From: a virus
Virus record (IMG/VR): IMGVR_UViG_3300012005_000004
Location: 1 to 64,000 of that record
Reading direction: 5' to 3' (one strand)
DNA: 64,000 nucleotides
In this document: positions 8,372 to 16,525 of the stretch, piece after piece
How the letters are laid out: the number at the start of each line of letters is the position of its first letter
How positions within the stretch are numbered: the stretch's first letter is position 1
Program-made: the position numbers and the translations under genes
Notes under the pieces: generated by a model
The model's database searches: none
Seen by the model: only the letters and a program-made list of their open reading frames with translations
What the model was told of the DNA's origin: nothing

Positions 8372-8577
8372 GAGTTACAACTACGAAGCTATCACAGCTC
8401 TCGAGTACTTGCAATCAAGTTACTCGAGTAGCTTCAATCGCTGAGCATCAAGACGTGGTGGCCCTGTCTAGAGTCGTCAACGAGCTTGTCAGCATCATTA
8501 CAGCCCATGAAGTAACTATTCAAACGATGCTCAAGAAAAATCTTGACATGGCAAAGCTTATCGACGACAAGAAGTGA
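8368..8577 (+). CDS. Hypothetical protein, 69 aa
   Basis: Ser/Thr-rich N-terminus, then one long helix likely to form a coiled coil (VNELVSIITAHEVTIQTML). Last gene of this run before the promoter at 8615. Confidence 0.55.
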   Translation: MRVTTTKLSQLSSTCNQVTRVASIAEHQDVVALSRVVNELVSIITAHEVTIQTMLKKNLDMAKLIDDKK

Positions 8578-8614
8578 CTTTGTATCTCCGCTGACACATT
8601 TTCACAAGTAACTG

Positions 8615-8643
8615 TTTACACACGTTAATGACTGTGTTAGTAT
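8615..8643 (+). promoter_or_regulatory. Promoter, -35 TTTACA / -10 TAGTAT
   Basis: TTTACA (8615-8620), 17-nt spacer, TAGTAT (8638-8643). It drives the two secreted-protein genes at 8709 and 9454. Confidence 0.7.
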
Positions 8644-8708
8644 GAATGTACTGTTTGGACTACAGCAGTACATTTTTCTTATCAATCTCACTTAATAACA
8701 AGGCAACA

Positions 8709-9452
8709 ATGAAATTGAAAATAGCTTCCGCACTGATTCTCGCCGCTATCGGTACTTCAGCATATGCGACGTGTCAATATACTCCGCAAGGATGCACTGC
8801 AGCTCCATCAACCTCTTCATCAACATCTTCGGCCACGGGTGGGAATTCTTCGTCAAACGCAGCTGGTGGAAATGGAGGTTCTGTACGCAACTCAGGAAAT
8901 TCAACCAACACCAATTCGCAAGATCAAGGCCAGAGCCAATATCAGAAACAGAAACAAACAGCTAATGGTGGAACCGCAAGCTCAAACGCCATTGGCGGGC
9001 AAGGCGGCCTCGGCGGCAGCGGAACTGGTGTTGGAAGTCAAGGACAATCTGTCAACGTCGAAGCTCAAAAGAGAGCAGCCGCCTCTGCGTTTGCAGCTCC
9101 GCTAACTAGCTCCAACGATACGTGTATGGGATCATCTACCGGGGCATTGCAGATGCCAGGCGTCGGTGTTTCTATCGGCTCAACCTGGACCGACAAAAAT
9201 TGCATGATGTTGAAAAATTCTCGTGAGATGTGGAACATGGGCCTTAAGGAGGCAGCTTTAGCTCGCATGTGTATGGATGCTGATAATAAAGAAGCGATCG
9301 AGCTCTCTGGGGTCCAGTGTCCAGCTCGCAAGAAAGATACATCTTCAGGATCGTCTGGTCCGTCAATGACTAACTCGGCTTCTTCGTCTGGGAATGGATA
9401 CACAGGGAATGATCCCATCGTTCAACGGCGGCTCGGTTTGAGGACTAATTAA
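8709..9452 (+). CDS. Secreted Gly/Ser/Asn-rich protein, 247 aa
   Basis: The ATG at 8709 is preferred because it opens a clear signal peptide, MKLKIASALILAAIGTSAYA, with an AYA cleavage site; the upstream in-frame ATG at 8646 would spoil it. Residues about 30-120 are a low-complexity Ser/Gly/Asn/Gln tract. The second half has two cysteine pairs, with a helix around MWNMGLKEAALARMCMDAD. The product is exported to the periplasm or beyond. It is followed after 1 nt by another exported protein, so the two probably act together. Confidence 0.75.
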   Translation: MKLKIASALILAAIGTSAYATCQYTPQGCTAAPSTSSSTSSATGGNSSSNAAGGNGGSVRNSGNSTNTNSQDQGQSQYQKQKQTANGGTASSNAIGGQGGLGGSGTGVGSQGQSVNVEAQKRAAASAFAAPLTSSNDTCMGSSTGALQMPGVGVSIGSTWTDKNCMMLKNSREMWNMGLKEAALARMCMDADNKEAIELSGVQCPARKKDTSSGSSGPSMTNSASSSGNGYTGNDPIVQRRLGLRTN

Positions 9453-9453
9453 G

Positions 9454-9963
9454 ATGAAGTTTATCTTAGCTATCCTTGCGTTCCCATTGATTGCGTCAGC
9501 TGCTGATGTATCTCCTAAGAACGAATGGACTCCGTCTTGGCAAAATCCTAAGTATGGATTTGCGATCAAGAAGCAAGAACTTGGCTCTGGAGAACCATCC
9601 AAAGGATTTACTGAAGGGTTGGATGTTGCGGCGCCGGTTGCAGATGGGTTTTTTCACGTTCCTGGATCTATGCCTGGATTTCCAACGGCCGCTACGTTGT
9701 GGCCACGAGTACAGCCAGTTGATTGCGATCAAGTTGGAGAAAAGATCATCTGTGATGGGTACAATGTTAACCTTGCTCAAGGTCGTGGTGAGTATATCTA
9801 CATTCAACCAAACGTTCGCCAGCAACTGATCGAACGTGAGCCGCACGTAGAACATCCACCGATCATTTTGCCTCCGATGCCAACTTACACGCCGCCGAAG
9901 ATCTTCAAGAAGAAACCTCGACGTAGGCTAGTAGTAAAGAAGCCAGTTGAGATGTGTAAGTAA
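9454..9963 (+). CDS. Secreted hypothetical protein, 169 aa
   Basis: Signal peptide MKFILAILAFPLIASAADV with ASA cleavage. The mature part is Pro-rich and ends in a basic tail (KIFKKKPRRRLVVKKPVEM). Partner of the secreted gene directly upstream. No family recognised. Confidence 0.7.
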   Translation: MKFILAILAFPLIASAADVSPKNEWTPSWQNPKYGFAIKKQELGSGEPSKGFTEGLDVAAPVADGFFHVPGSMPGFPTAATLWPRVQPVDCDQVGEKIICDGYNVNLAQGRGEYIYIQPNVRQQLIEREPHVEHPPIILPPMPTYTPPKIFKKKPRRRLVVKKPVEMCK

Positions 9964-9966
9964 ATT

Positions 9967-9995
9967 AATAAGCGCCAAATTTGGCGCTTATTTCT
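9967..9995 (+). terminator. Rho-independent terminator
   Basis: AATAAGCGCC and GGCGCTTATT form a 10-bp stem with an AAATTT loop and run into T-rich sequence, 4 nt after the stop codon. Confidence 0.85.
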
Positions 9996-9997
9996 TG

Positions 9998-10026
9998 TTT
10001 ACTTCACGGTGAATAAGTGATACAAT
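9998..10026 (+). promoter_or_regulatory. Promoter, -35 TTTACT / -10 TACAAT
   Basis: TTTACT (9998-10003), 17-nt spacer, TACAAT (10021-10026), directly after the terminator and 31 nt before the ligase start. Confidence 0.75.
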
Positions 10027-10057
10027 GCTTCTATTGAATACCTAACGGAATATAAAA

Positions 10058-11464
10058 ATGACCAAATCCTTTGCCGACGCGATCTCCACAACTGAAAAGA
10101 CAGGTAAGAAGGTTGAAAAGTTTGCGGCTCTGAGCGGTTTTGGTCCAGACGAAAAACGCCTCATCGAAGAGACGTTCAATCCATTCAGGGTATTTGGAGT
10201 TAAGCAATTTGACAAGCCTGAAGTTTACGCTCCATATGATGCTCACTACGATCCATTTTTCTACTTGCTCGATCAATTAAATGATCGTAAGATTACAGGT
10301 GGAGAAGCTAAGCGTTCTGTTACAGCGGTGCTTTCACTCTACACTCAAAATACCGCTAACTATCTTGAGCGGGTTCTCAGGAAAGATTTGAAGTGTGGCG
10401 CTGATGTAGATACCTTTCGTAAGATCTACCCAGACCTCAATATCCCAAGCTTTGACTTGATGCTGTGCGGAAAGATTGAATATTCAAAGGGTCCAAAAGG
10501 CGAGCTGATCTACAATCCCAAGAAATACGTTTGGGAATTTCCTTGCCTCGGTGAGGTCAAATATGACGGGAATCGACTAGTTGCATTAGTGAAGAACGGA
10601 GTGGTTGAGTACCTCTCGCGATCTGGTCTTCCTTCTGATTACTGTACCAGTCTTTTCGATGATGAGCTTGCTCTATTAGAGAAGCACGTAGGACAACCAA
10701 TCATGGTTGACGGCGAAGCACTGGGCGAAGGTTTCCAAGCTACCGCGAAGTCTAAAGGTTCAAAGAGCGACAAGTCTGGTCTTCGATTCTTTGTATTTGA
10801 CATGCTCACTGTAGCTGAGTGGGAAGCTCAAGCTTCTAACAAAGATCAAATTGCGCGTACTGGAGCTCTCTCTGTCTCGATCAAAACGCTTGGCTTGACC
10901 AAGATCATTAAGTCAAAGCATAAGATCCTTCATAACATGGAGGAGGCTAATGAGTTCTACACAGAGGTGATCGAGCTTGGGCTTCCTGGACAAGATGAAG
11001 GTTTGATCATCAAGAAGCTAACAGGTAAGTACGAGTGGAACTCCAAGAAGCGCACCACCACATGGGCTAAGTGGAAGCCTGTTCTAGACGTTGACGTAAA
11101 GATCACCGGCGTTTTGTTTGGAAACCCTGGAACAAAGAACGAAAAGCGTTGCGGAGCCTTCATCGTAGAAGGTGAAGACGAAAATGGAAATAAGATCAAG
11201 TCGAAGTGCGGGGGTTTCAAGGTCAATGACAAGAAGTTTCGCGCTTGGTTTGCTGAATTTTGCGTTGACAATAAGATTGACCTTGAGGCAGAGCTGGTAG
11301 GTCGCTCGTATGATGAAGTTTTCCGTACCTTGGCGGTTCAACGTCCGGAGCTGTTTGTTGGATATACAGCAATGATCGAGTGCCAAAATCTTTCTCAAGC
11401 TGAGAACTCTGAAACCTTTGCGCTGCGCTTCCCGCAGTTTATCCAACTAAGGAGTGATAAATGA
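10058..11464 (+). CDS. ATP-dependent DNA ligase
   Basis: A 468-aa protein joining DNA nicks during replication, recombination and repair. The adenylation motif KYDG is seen at residues 168-171 (Lys168 takes the AMP). It is followed by GEALGEG (motif III region), DEGLIIKK (motif IV) and TWAKWKP (motif V). A C-terminal OB-fold domain from about residue 345 begins DVDVKITGVL. The length fits T4/T7-style phage ligases. The gene overlaps the next by ATGA. All key residues appear present. Confidence 0.93.
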   Translation: MTKSFADAISTTEKTGKKVEKFAALSGFGPDEKRLIEETFNPFRVFGVKQFDKPEVYAPYDAHYDPFFYLLDQLNDRKITGGEAKRSVTAVLSLYTQNTANYLERVLRKDLKCGADVDTFRKIYPDLNIPSFDLMLCGKIEYSKGPKGELIYNPKKYVWEFPCLGEVKYDGNRLVALVKNGVVEYLSRSGLPSDYCTSLFDDELALLEKHVGQPIMVDGEALGEGFQATAKSKGSKSDKSGLRFFVFDMLTVAEWEAQASNKDQIARTGALSVSIKTLGLTKIIKSKHKILHNMEEANEFYTEVIELGLPGQDEGLIIKKLTGKYEWNSKKRTTTWAKWKPVLDVDVKITGVLFGNPGTKNEKRCGAFIVEGEDENGNKIKSKCGGFKVNDKKFRAWFAEFCVDNKIDLEAELVGRSYDEVFRTLAVQRPELFVGYTAMIECQNLSQAENSETFALRFPQFIQLRSDK

Positions 11465-11883
11465 AAAAACAACGGATCACGCTCGACATGTCAATACAAG
11501 ATATCGCCATAGAGATCTCCAGGGAAGAAGATGGAGGTTATAACCCTGGAGCTCTCCGAGTTTCGGTGGACCTCTTGCACCAAGCTGGCGCCATAGATCC
11601 AGACAACGCGCTTGGTGGGCTTGGAGTTATCTTGAGCCTGGATACATTTCAAATCTATGGTCACAAGATCTGGATACTCTACAAGGACATTTGCGGAGAG
11701 AGCATTCCATTGATGGTTTCGGTTCTTCGAGCCGTACAACAAGGAATGTTTCCAGTTATAAGCCTCAAGAATGCAATTGATGAGCATGAGCTTGGACGCC
11801 CAAAAAATCCGATCTTAACTAGTGAAAAGGTTGAAGCCCTTCGTGCTGAATTACGAAAACAGCTTCCGAACTTCAAGGGATGA
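11461..11883 (+). CDS. Hypothetical protein, 140 aa
   Basis: ATGA overlap with the ligase. Mixed alpha/beta, with SIQDIAIEISREEDGGYNPG near the N-terminus and a basic C-terminal helix. No family recognised. The tight linkage suggests the same transcript as the ligase. Confidence 0.6.
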   Translation: MKKQRITLDMSIQDIAIEISREEDGGYNPGALRVSVDLLHQAGAIDPDNALGGLGVILSLDTFQIYGHKIWILYKDICGESIPLMVSVLRAVQQGMFPVISLKNAIDEHELGRPKNPILTSEKVEALRAELRKQLPNFKG

Positions 11884-11884
11884 A

Positions 11885-12205
11885 ATGAATCCACTACTTG
11901 ATATTCGATGGATAACTCGACACGGTGAACCCATCAAGATCCGAGACATGACAGAAGCTCACGCTAAGAATTCACTTGCGTTCATCATGGACAAGATCGC
12001 GGCCGGACATCCGGTGTGGTGCGATCCTATCACCGGTCAATTTAAGTATGATCCAACTAAAACTAATGCGCCATTTGTCGCCAGGTCTCTTGAGCGCGGC
12101 TTGATCATCTCGCAGATGAATGATCTTCTTGATAAGATCAAAGATCCGATGAATGACATGTTAGCGGAAAAGATCAAGGATCCGAGAAACTCAAACAATA
12201 TCTAA
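11885..12205 (+). CDS. Hypothetical protein, 106 aa
   Basis: The ATG at 11885 is preceded by AAGGGATG; the frame is open further upstream, but within the preceding gene. A charged helical C-terminus carries two near-copies of KIKDP. Unknown function. Confidence 0.6.
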   Translation: MNPLLDIRWITRHGEPIKIRDMTEAHAKNSLAFIMDKIAAGHPVWCDPITGQFKYDPTKTNAPFVARSLERGLIISQMNDLLDKIKDPMNDMLAEKIKDPRNSNNI

Positions 12206-13234
12206 ATGGACATCTACTCTCTAACGGCGAAGAAGCTTCTGGCGATCTCAGTTCCTGAGAAGCTGTTTACCCGTGATGGGTTAAAGAAGGAATGGCAAAA
12301 GCTATCCTCTAAGTGGCACCCAGACAAGAATGAAGCGGTTGATCATGGTGTGTTATCTCACATTAACATGCTTTATAATCAAGCCTTAGATAAGGTGGCG
12401 AAGGACCTTTGGGTAATTCCTGGACAGCTAGACCTTAGCTCTAAAGATGGAAGAAAGTTTCAGATTCACTATAAGAAGCACCGTGAGCTCGAGCTCGGTG
12501 ATATGTACATAAGCGACACGGTCGTCGCTTACATCATTAAACCTGGTAACTCAGACCTGGTAGCTTCAGCCAAGAAGATCACGTCTTCATTTTCATACGA
12601 TGGTGACGACATGAAGAAGGAGTACGCTAAGTATCTCCCGGAAACTATAGTCTCAACCCAGCTTATAGACGGTTCAGAGCTGATCGTTTACAAGAAAACG
12701 GCAGATGTGTTTTGTCTTCGAGATGTTCTTGAGCATTATGGAACGATCGACCCGAAGCACGTTGCTTGGATCATGAGCCGGTTGTATAACCTAAGCTGCT
12801 ACCTCAAGTGGGCGGGCGTAGCTCACAATCACATCTCTCCAGACACGATCTTTATCTCCGCTAAGTTTCACTCAGCGTTGTTGCTCGGTGGGTGGTGGTA
12901 CTCAACGATAATTGGAGAGAAGATGGTAGCCTTACCAAAGAGAACGATCGAGAACATAAGCCCTGCCTTGATCAAGGCTAAGGTAGGAACCGTTAAGGTT
13001 GACTCTGAGCTGATCAAAGCAACAGGACGAGAGCTGCTTGGAGACATTCATGGAATGAAGCTCTTGACAGATAAGAGCATCCCTAAAGCTTTCTTGATGT
13101 GGTTGCGTACTCCAGCTAACGGAAAACCGGTCGCTGATTACAAATTGTGGTACAATAAGATCTTACCAGACAGCTTTGGTCCTCGAAAATTTGTGAAGAT
13201 GGAGCTGTCGTCGAAAGAGGTATATGATGCTTAA
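12206..13234 (+). CDS. J-domain protein fused to a degenerate protein-kinase-like domain
   Basis: Residues 1-70 form a DnaJ-like domain with the HPD signature at 38-40 (SKWHPDKNE), the contact site for DnaK. From about residue 90 to the end the protein resembles a kinase fold. The spot of the HRDxKPxN catalytic loop reads HNHISPDTIFIS (207 onward), so the catalytic Asp is His209. LLLGGWW stands where DFG would be. It is therefore probably a pseudokinase. It starts directly after the upstream stop. The VWA protein at 13436 follows closely, and kinase plus VWA pairs are known in Ter-type stress clusters. Confidence 0.65.
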   Translation: MDIYSLTAKKLLAISVPEKLFTRDGLKKEWQKLSSKWHPDKNEAVDHGVLSHINMLYNQALDKVAKDLWVIPGQLDLSSKDGRKFQIHYKKHRELELGDMYISDTVVAYIIKPGNSDLVASAKKITSSFSYDGDDMKKEYAKYLPETIVSTQLIDGSELIVYKKTADVFCLRDVLEHYGTIDPKHVAWIMSRLYNLSCYLKWAGVAHNHISPDTIFISAKFHSALLLGGWWYSTIIGEKMVALPKRTIENISPALIKAKVGTVKVDSELIKATGRELLGDIHGMKLLTDKSIPKAFLMWLRTPANGKPVADYKLWYNKILPDSFGPRKFVKMELSSKEVYDA

Positions 13235-13403
13235 AGAGCTAACGTATGGATTGCTGCTGATTATAATGTTAGTTGGTGGATTTTTCTTGGGGGTTCAAGC
13301 AGTAACGTTGAGCGTAGATAATGCTTGTTCTCAGTCAGGAACGTGGCAACATGCAGGTCATTTTGGTGCACTGGGCGGAAAGATTACATGCAAGGTAGTT
13401 TAA
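13227..13403 (+). CDS. Small membrane or exported protein, 58 aa
   Basis: The ATG lies inside the end of the J-domain gene. Hydrophobic segment YGLLLIIMLVGGFFLGVQA, then a short outer part with two cysteines (ACSQSG ... KITCKVV). No family recognised. Confidence 0.55.
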   Translation: MLKELTYGLLLIIMLVGGFFLGVQAVTLSVDNACSQSGTWQHAGHFGALGGKITCKVV

Positions 13404-13435
13404 CGAGTCAATCGACTCACATTTAGGAGAATGAC

Positions 13436-14377
13436 ATGGGTGGTGGTACATGGGATCCAGGTAAGTGGGATGACACTTCGCGAGCAACAAAAGCGAAAAC
13501 TATTGACAAGGTTTTTACAACTTCAGCCGCATCGGTTGCGGCGAACGGGATCGACAAAGACCTCGACCCGATGAACGTCGCATTTCGAGAATCATGCGAC
13601 TCTGTTGATCATCCAAATTCGACAGCGCTGATCGCAGCACTTGATGTTACTGGTTCAATGGGGCACATTGCGCATCAGATGGCATCTGAAAGTCTCGGCG
13701 TTCTGTTCAAGGAGATCCTTGATCGTAAACCGATCTCTGATCCTCACCTGATGTTCATGGCCGTTGGTGATGCAGCAGCTGGTGATCGTGCTCCGTTGCA
13801 AGTGTCTCAGTTCGAGTCAGACAACCGCATCATTGATCAACTGACCAAGATCTACCTTGAAGGGAATGGCGGTGGTAACAGCTCCGAGTCGTACACTTTG
13901 CCTTGGTACTTCGCCGCCATGCACACGTCAATCGATTGCTTTAAGAAGCGCGGCAAGAAGGGTTACCTCTTCACGATGGGCGATGAGATGTGTCCGCGGA
14001 CTCTAACTGCTGGAGAGATCAAATCTGTTCTCGGAGATGATGTTCAAACCAACTACACCACCGAGCAGCTTCTTGAGATGGTCTCTAAGTCATACCACGT
14101 TTTCCACATCGTGATCGAACAAGGAAGCCACTTTAGGCATTCTCCAGGAGAAGTTACAGCTTCGTGGAAAGGAGTTCTCGGTCAGCACGCTCTGTTCTTG
14201 TCCGATCACACCAAGCTGTCCGAGGTCATCGTTTCGACGATCCAGGTCATCGAAGGCGAAGACAAGGACAAGGTCGCCGCATCGTGGGGTGGAGATACCT
14301 CGATCGTGGTCGGTAAAGCTATCGGTGGTCTCAGCACTGACGTTGATAGCATTACGTCGAGTGTGGTTAGGCTTTAA
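13436..14377 (+). CDS. VWA-domain protein
   Basis: A 313-aa protein with a von Willebrand A domain. The metal site is DVTGSMG at residues 70-76 (D-x-T-G-S, a variant of DxSGS), and later GDEMCPRTL may supply a further ligand. AGGAGAATGAC precedes the ATG. It probably works with the J-domain/pseudokinase protein upstream; VWA domains usually scaffold metal-dependent protein contacts. A strong terminator follows. Confidence 0.8.
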   Translation: MGGGTWDPGKWDDTSRATKAKTIDKVFTTSAASVAANGIDKDLDPMNVAFRESCDSVDHPNSTALIAALDVTGSMGHIAHQMASESLGVLFKEILDRKPISDPHLMFMAVGDAAAGDRAPLQVSQFESDNRIIDQLTKIYLEGNGGGNSSESYTLPWYFAAMHTSIDCFKKRGKKGYLFTMGDEMCPRTLTAGEIKSVLGDDVQTNYTTEQLLEMVSKSYHVFHIVIEQGSHFRHSPGEVTASWKGVLGQHALFLSDHTKLSEVIVSTIQVIEGEDKDKVAASWGGDTSIVVGKAIGGLSTDVDSITSSVVRL

Positions 14378-14400
14378 CATTTTTTGAAGTTGTTTGATTA

Positions 14401-14427
14401 AAAGCCCGGAAATTTTCCGGGCTTTTT
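14401..14427 (+). terminator. Rho-independent terminator, copy A
   Basis: AAAGCCCGGAA pairs with TTCCGGGCTTT over an ATT loop, followed by Ts. The stem-loop is base-for-base identical to the terminator at 56554-56581. Confidence 0.9.
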
Positions 14428-14436
14428 CTTATTTCA

Positions 14437-14465
14437 TATACAAGAGCTTGAAGCTATGTTATAAT
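14437..14465 (+). promoter_or_regulatory. Promoter, -35 TATACA / -10 TATAAT, probable leaderless transcript
   Basis: TATACA (14437-14442), 17-nt spacer, TATAAT (14460-14465). The next ATG is at 14472, just where transcription should start. Confidence 0.7.
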
Positions 14466-14471
14466 TATTTG

Positions 14472-14654
14472 ATGGAAATTCTAAACAAATTAATCAAGTT
14501 GATAACTCCTAAGCCAAGAGTTATTGTCCCAGAATCTGGAATGGTAGCTTACGAGGATGGATTTAGGCTAGCTCAAAATCCATTTCGCGAGCATACACCA
14601 GACCATTCGATCTGGCGCGATGATTGGCTTTTTTCTGCAGGGAGATTTCGTTGA
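14472..14654 (+). CDS. Hypothetical protein, 60 aa
   Basis: Start at ATG 14472, because the longer frame upstream runs through the terminator and promoter. There is no room for a ribosome site after the predicted transcript start, so translation is probably leaderless. The N-terminus is a basic helix MEILNKLIKLITPKPR. It overlaps the next gene by TTGA. Confidence 0.55.
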   Translation: MEILNKLIKLITPKPRVIVPESGMVAYEDGFRLAQNPFREHTPDHSIWRDDWLFSAGRFR

Positions 14655-14806
14655 GCACACTGAGAGACCCAAGCCCACGGTTGAAAGCGGTACTACGCCA
14701 AATGGAGCTGATGAGCCAATTTCCTGCACAACCTTATAAAGTCAAAGTAGAAGGCGGAAAGATGACGGTCACGAAGCCGAAAAGGATCATAAATGAAAAC
14801 ACCTAA
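14651..14806 (+). CDS. Hypothetical protein, 51 aa, TTG start
   Basis: A TTG at 14651 overlapping the previous stop has AGGGAGA 6 nt before it and is preferred over the ATG at 14624. Basic protein with no recognised family. Its end overlaps the start of the PurA-like gene. Confidence 0.5.
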   Translation: MSTLRDPSPRLKAVLRQMELMSQFPAQPYKVKVEGGKMTVTKPKRIINENT

Positions 14807-16046
14807 GGTTGTTATCGGAGCTGGGTACGGTGATGAAGGCAAAGGTTTAATCACAGATTACTTGTGTGCGAAGCACGGAGCTGATGTCGTAATTAGATTC
14901 AATGGTGGAGCTCAAGCAGGCCACACCGTTCAAACCCCAGCTGGTGAGCGTCACGTCTTTAGCCATTTCGGCTCTGGGATGTACGCCGGCGCAGCTACGT
15001 TCCTCAGTAAGTTCTTCATCGTTAACCCGATCGCCTTCTTCAAGGAGGTAGAGCTTCTCTATTCTCCGTTGAGGGCCACCGTTCCAGATTTGTTCATCGA
15101 TCCCTACGCGATGGTTAGCACTCCGTATGACATGATCATCAATCAAATGCTTGAGCAAGAGCGCGGCAACGGACGAGTCGGCGCCAAGAAGCATGGAAGT
15201 TGTGGATTGGGTATCGGTGAAACTGTTGAGCGTTGCGAGAACTTAGCTCATGATGCTGGGATATTGTGGCATGAAGTCGAAGACTTCCCTATGTTTGAAG
15301 CAAAAATGAAGTACGTTCGAGATGTGTGGTATCCAACCCGTTGTGCTCAGCTAGGACTGGACCCAGATCTCGGTGCGCACGTCGCCAAGAATGATAACAT
15401 CTTCAACAACTTCATCGAAGATACCAAGCTGATGGCCACTTACGTCAAGGTAATGGATTCAGATTACCTTGACGGCGCTAATCAGATAGTGTTTGAAGGT
15501 GCTCAAGGATTGATGCTTGACCAGGATTATGGGATCGCTCCACACATTACTCGGTCAAACACCGGCATCTTAAACGTGTTGGACATTTGCGGTGATGTTG
15601 GAATTCAAGAGTTAGATGTTACTTATGTGACGAGGTGTTACACCACGAGACACGGAGCTGGTCCGTTAGACCATGAGCTGATTGTTCCACCATATCGATC
15701 AATCGTTGACCAGACAAACGTTCCTAATTCATTTCAGGGTTCGCTGAGGTTCGCTAACTTAGATCTCAATGTAATTAAAAATGCGATCGACAATGACCTT
15801 TATCGTGGTAGCATATACTTGCCACCGCCATACATGAAGGTGAACGCTGGACTAGCCGTAACGTGCTTAGATCAACTCAACGGAGAAGACGCTAAGTTTT
15901 ATTCTGGTGGATCTCTCGTTAAGGTAAAATCAGATGCATATGGAGATGCGGCCGACTATATCAATAACTTTGTAGGGTTGAAATCTCCAGTTATCAAGAG
16001 CTACGGACCAACTAGAGCAGATGTTATCCAAAAGGAAATTGTATGA
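14793..16046 (+). CDS. Adenylosuccinate synthetase family protein (PurA/PurZ)
   Basis: A 417-aa protein. PurA joins IMP and aspartate using GTP; the related phage enzyme PurZ uses dGMP to make a 2-aminoadenine precursor. Motifs present: YGDEGKG (residues 12-18, catalytic Asp14), GGAQAGHTV (with the catalytic-type His), VFEGAQGLMLD, RSNTG, TTRHGAGPLD and YGPTR near the C-terminus. The usual TTGRGIG loop reads GSCGLGIG, so the nucleotide pocket is altered. Asp14 is kept, which argues for PurA-like chemistry, but the divergence leaves substrate choice open. AAGGATC lies before the ATG, and the end overlaps the next gene by ATGA. Confidence 0.85.
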   Translation: MKTPKVVIGAGYGDEGKGLITDYLCAKHGADVVIRFNGGAQAGHTVQTPAGERHVFSHFGSGMYAGAATFLSKFFIVNPIAFFKEVELLYSPLRATVPDLFIDPYAMVSTPYDMIINQMLEQERGNGRVGAKKHGSCGLGIGETVERCENLAHDAGILWHEVEDFPMFEAKMKYVRDVWYPTRCAQLGLDPDLGAHVAKNDNIFNNFIEDTKLMATYVKVMDSDYLDGANQIVFEGAQGLMLDQDYGIAPHITRSNTGILNVLDICGDVGIQELDVTYVTRCYTTRHGAGPLDHELIVPPYRSIVDQTNVPNSFQGSLRFANLDLNVIKNAIDNDLYRGSIYLPPPYMKVNAGLAVTCLDQLNGEDAKFYSGGSLVKVKSDAYGDAADYINNFVGLKSPVIKSYGPTRADVIQKEIV

Positions 16047-16525
16047 AACCTTATGACCTGGGCTCAGCTGAACTTCGCACAATGCAAGCTGAAATGAATG
16101 GAGCTAGCAAAGCTCCTTCTATTGATAGGTGCGTTGAAGACCGACGATCAATGTCATTATCTGATCTTGATCTTGCTCTTTCGGTCGCTCGTAAACAATT
16201 CGAAGACGTAAAAGCTGAAGTCCAAGAAGCAAATCGAATCCAAGCTGAGCGAGAACAAAAAGCTTATCAATCCGTCGAGAAAATTCAACGACAAATCATC
16301 GACACCAAGAAAGCTGAAGTCGAACCGGTAGTCTCCGAGCATGCGCTGCTCAGATGGTTAGAGCGGGTGATGCGTATCGACATGAATGAAGTTACAAAGC
16401 GAATCCTTGATGAAAGTACCAAGTCAAAGATCATGTTCGCCGGTAGCGGTAAGATATACAAAGATGGAGTTTGCATCGTCTTTAAGAATAAGACGGTGGT
16501 AACAGTATCAGTTAAGGACAAATGA
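16043..16525 (+). CDS. Hypothetical coiled-coil protein, 160 aa
   Basis: ATGA overlaps at both ends. Residues about 35-90 form a charged coiled coil. The C-terminal third, with SEHALLRWLERV and IYKDGVCIVFKNKTVVTV, has the look of a small toxin-like or RNA-binding domain. No firm family. Confidence 0.6.
   Translation: MKPYDLGSAELRTMQAEMNGASKAPSIDRCVEDRRSMSLSDLDLALSVARKQFEDVKAEVQEANRIQAEREQKAYQSVEKIQRQIIDTKKAEVEPVVSEHALLRWLERVMRIDMNEVTKRILDESTKSKIMFAGSGKIYKDGVCIVFKNKTVVTVSVKDK

Noticed and set aside
9065-9418. Open frame on the minus strand opposite the secreted protein gene
   Set aside because: A shadow of the + strand gene, without ribosome site or promoter; the same holds for many long antisense frames opposite 10.9-11.4, 20.5-21.7 and 52.6-53.2 kb.
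14793-16046. Naming the PurA-family gene purZ
   Set aside because: The catalytic Asp typical of PurA is kept and no Z-genome partner genes are visible in this window.
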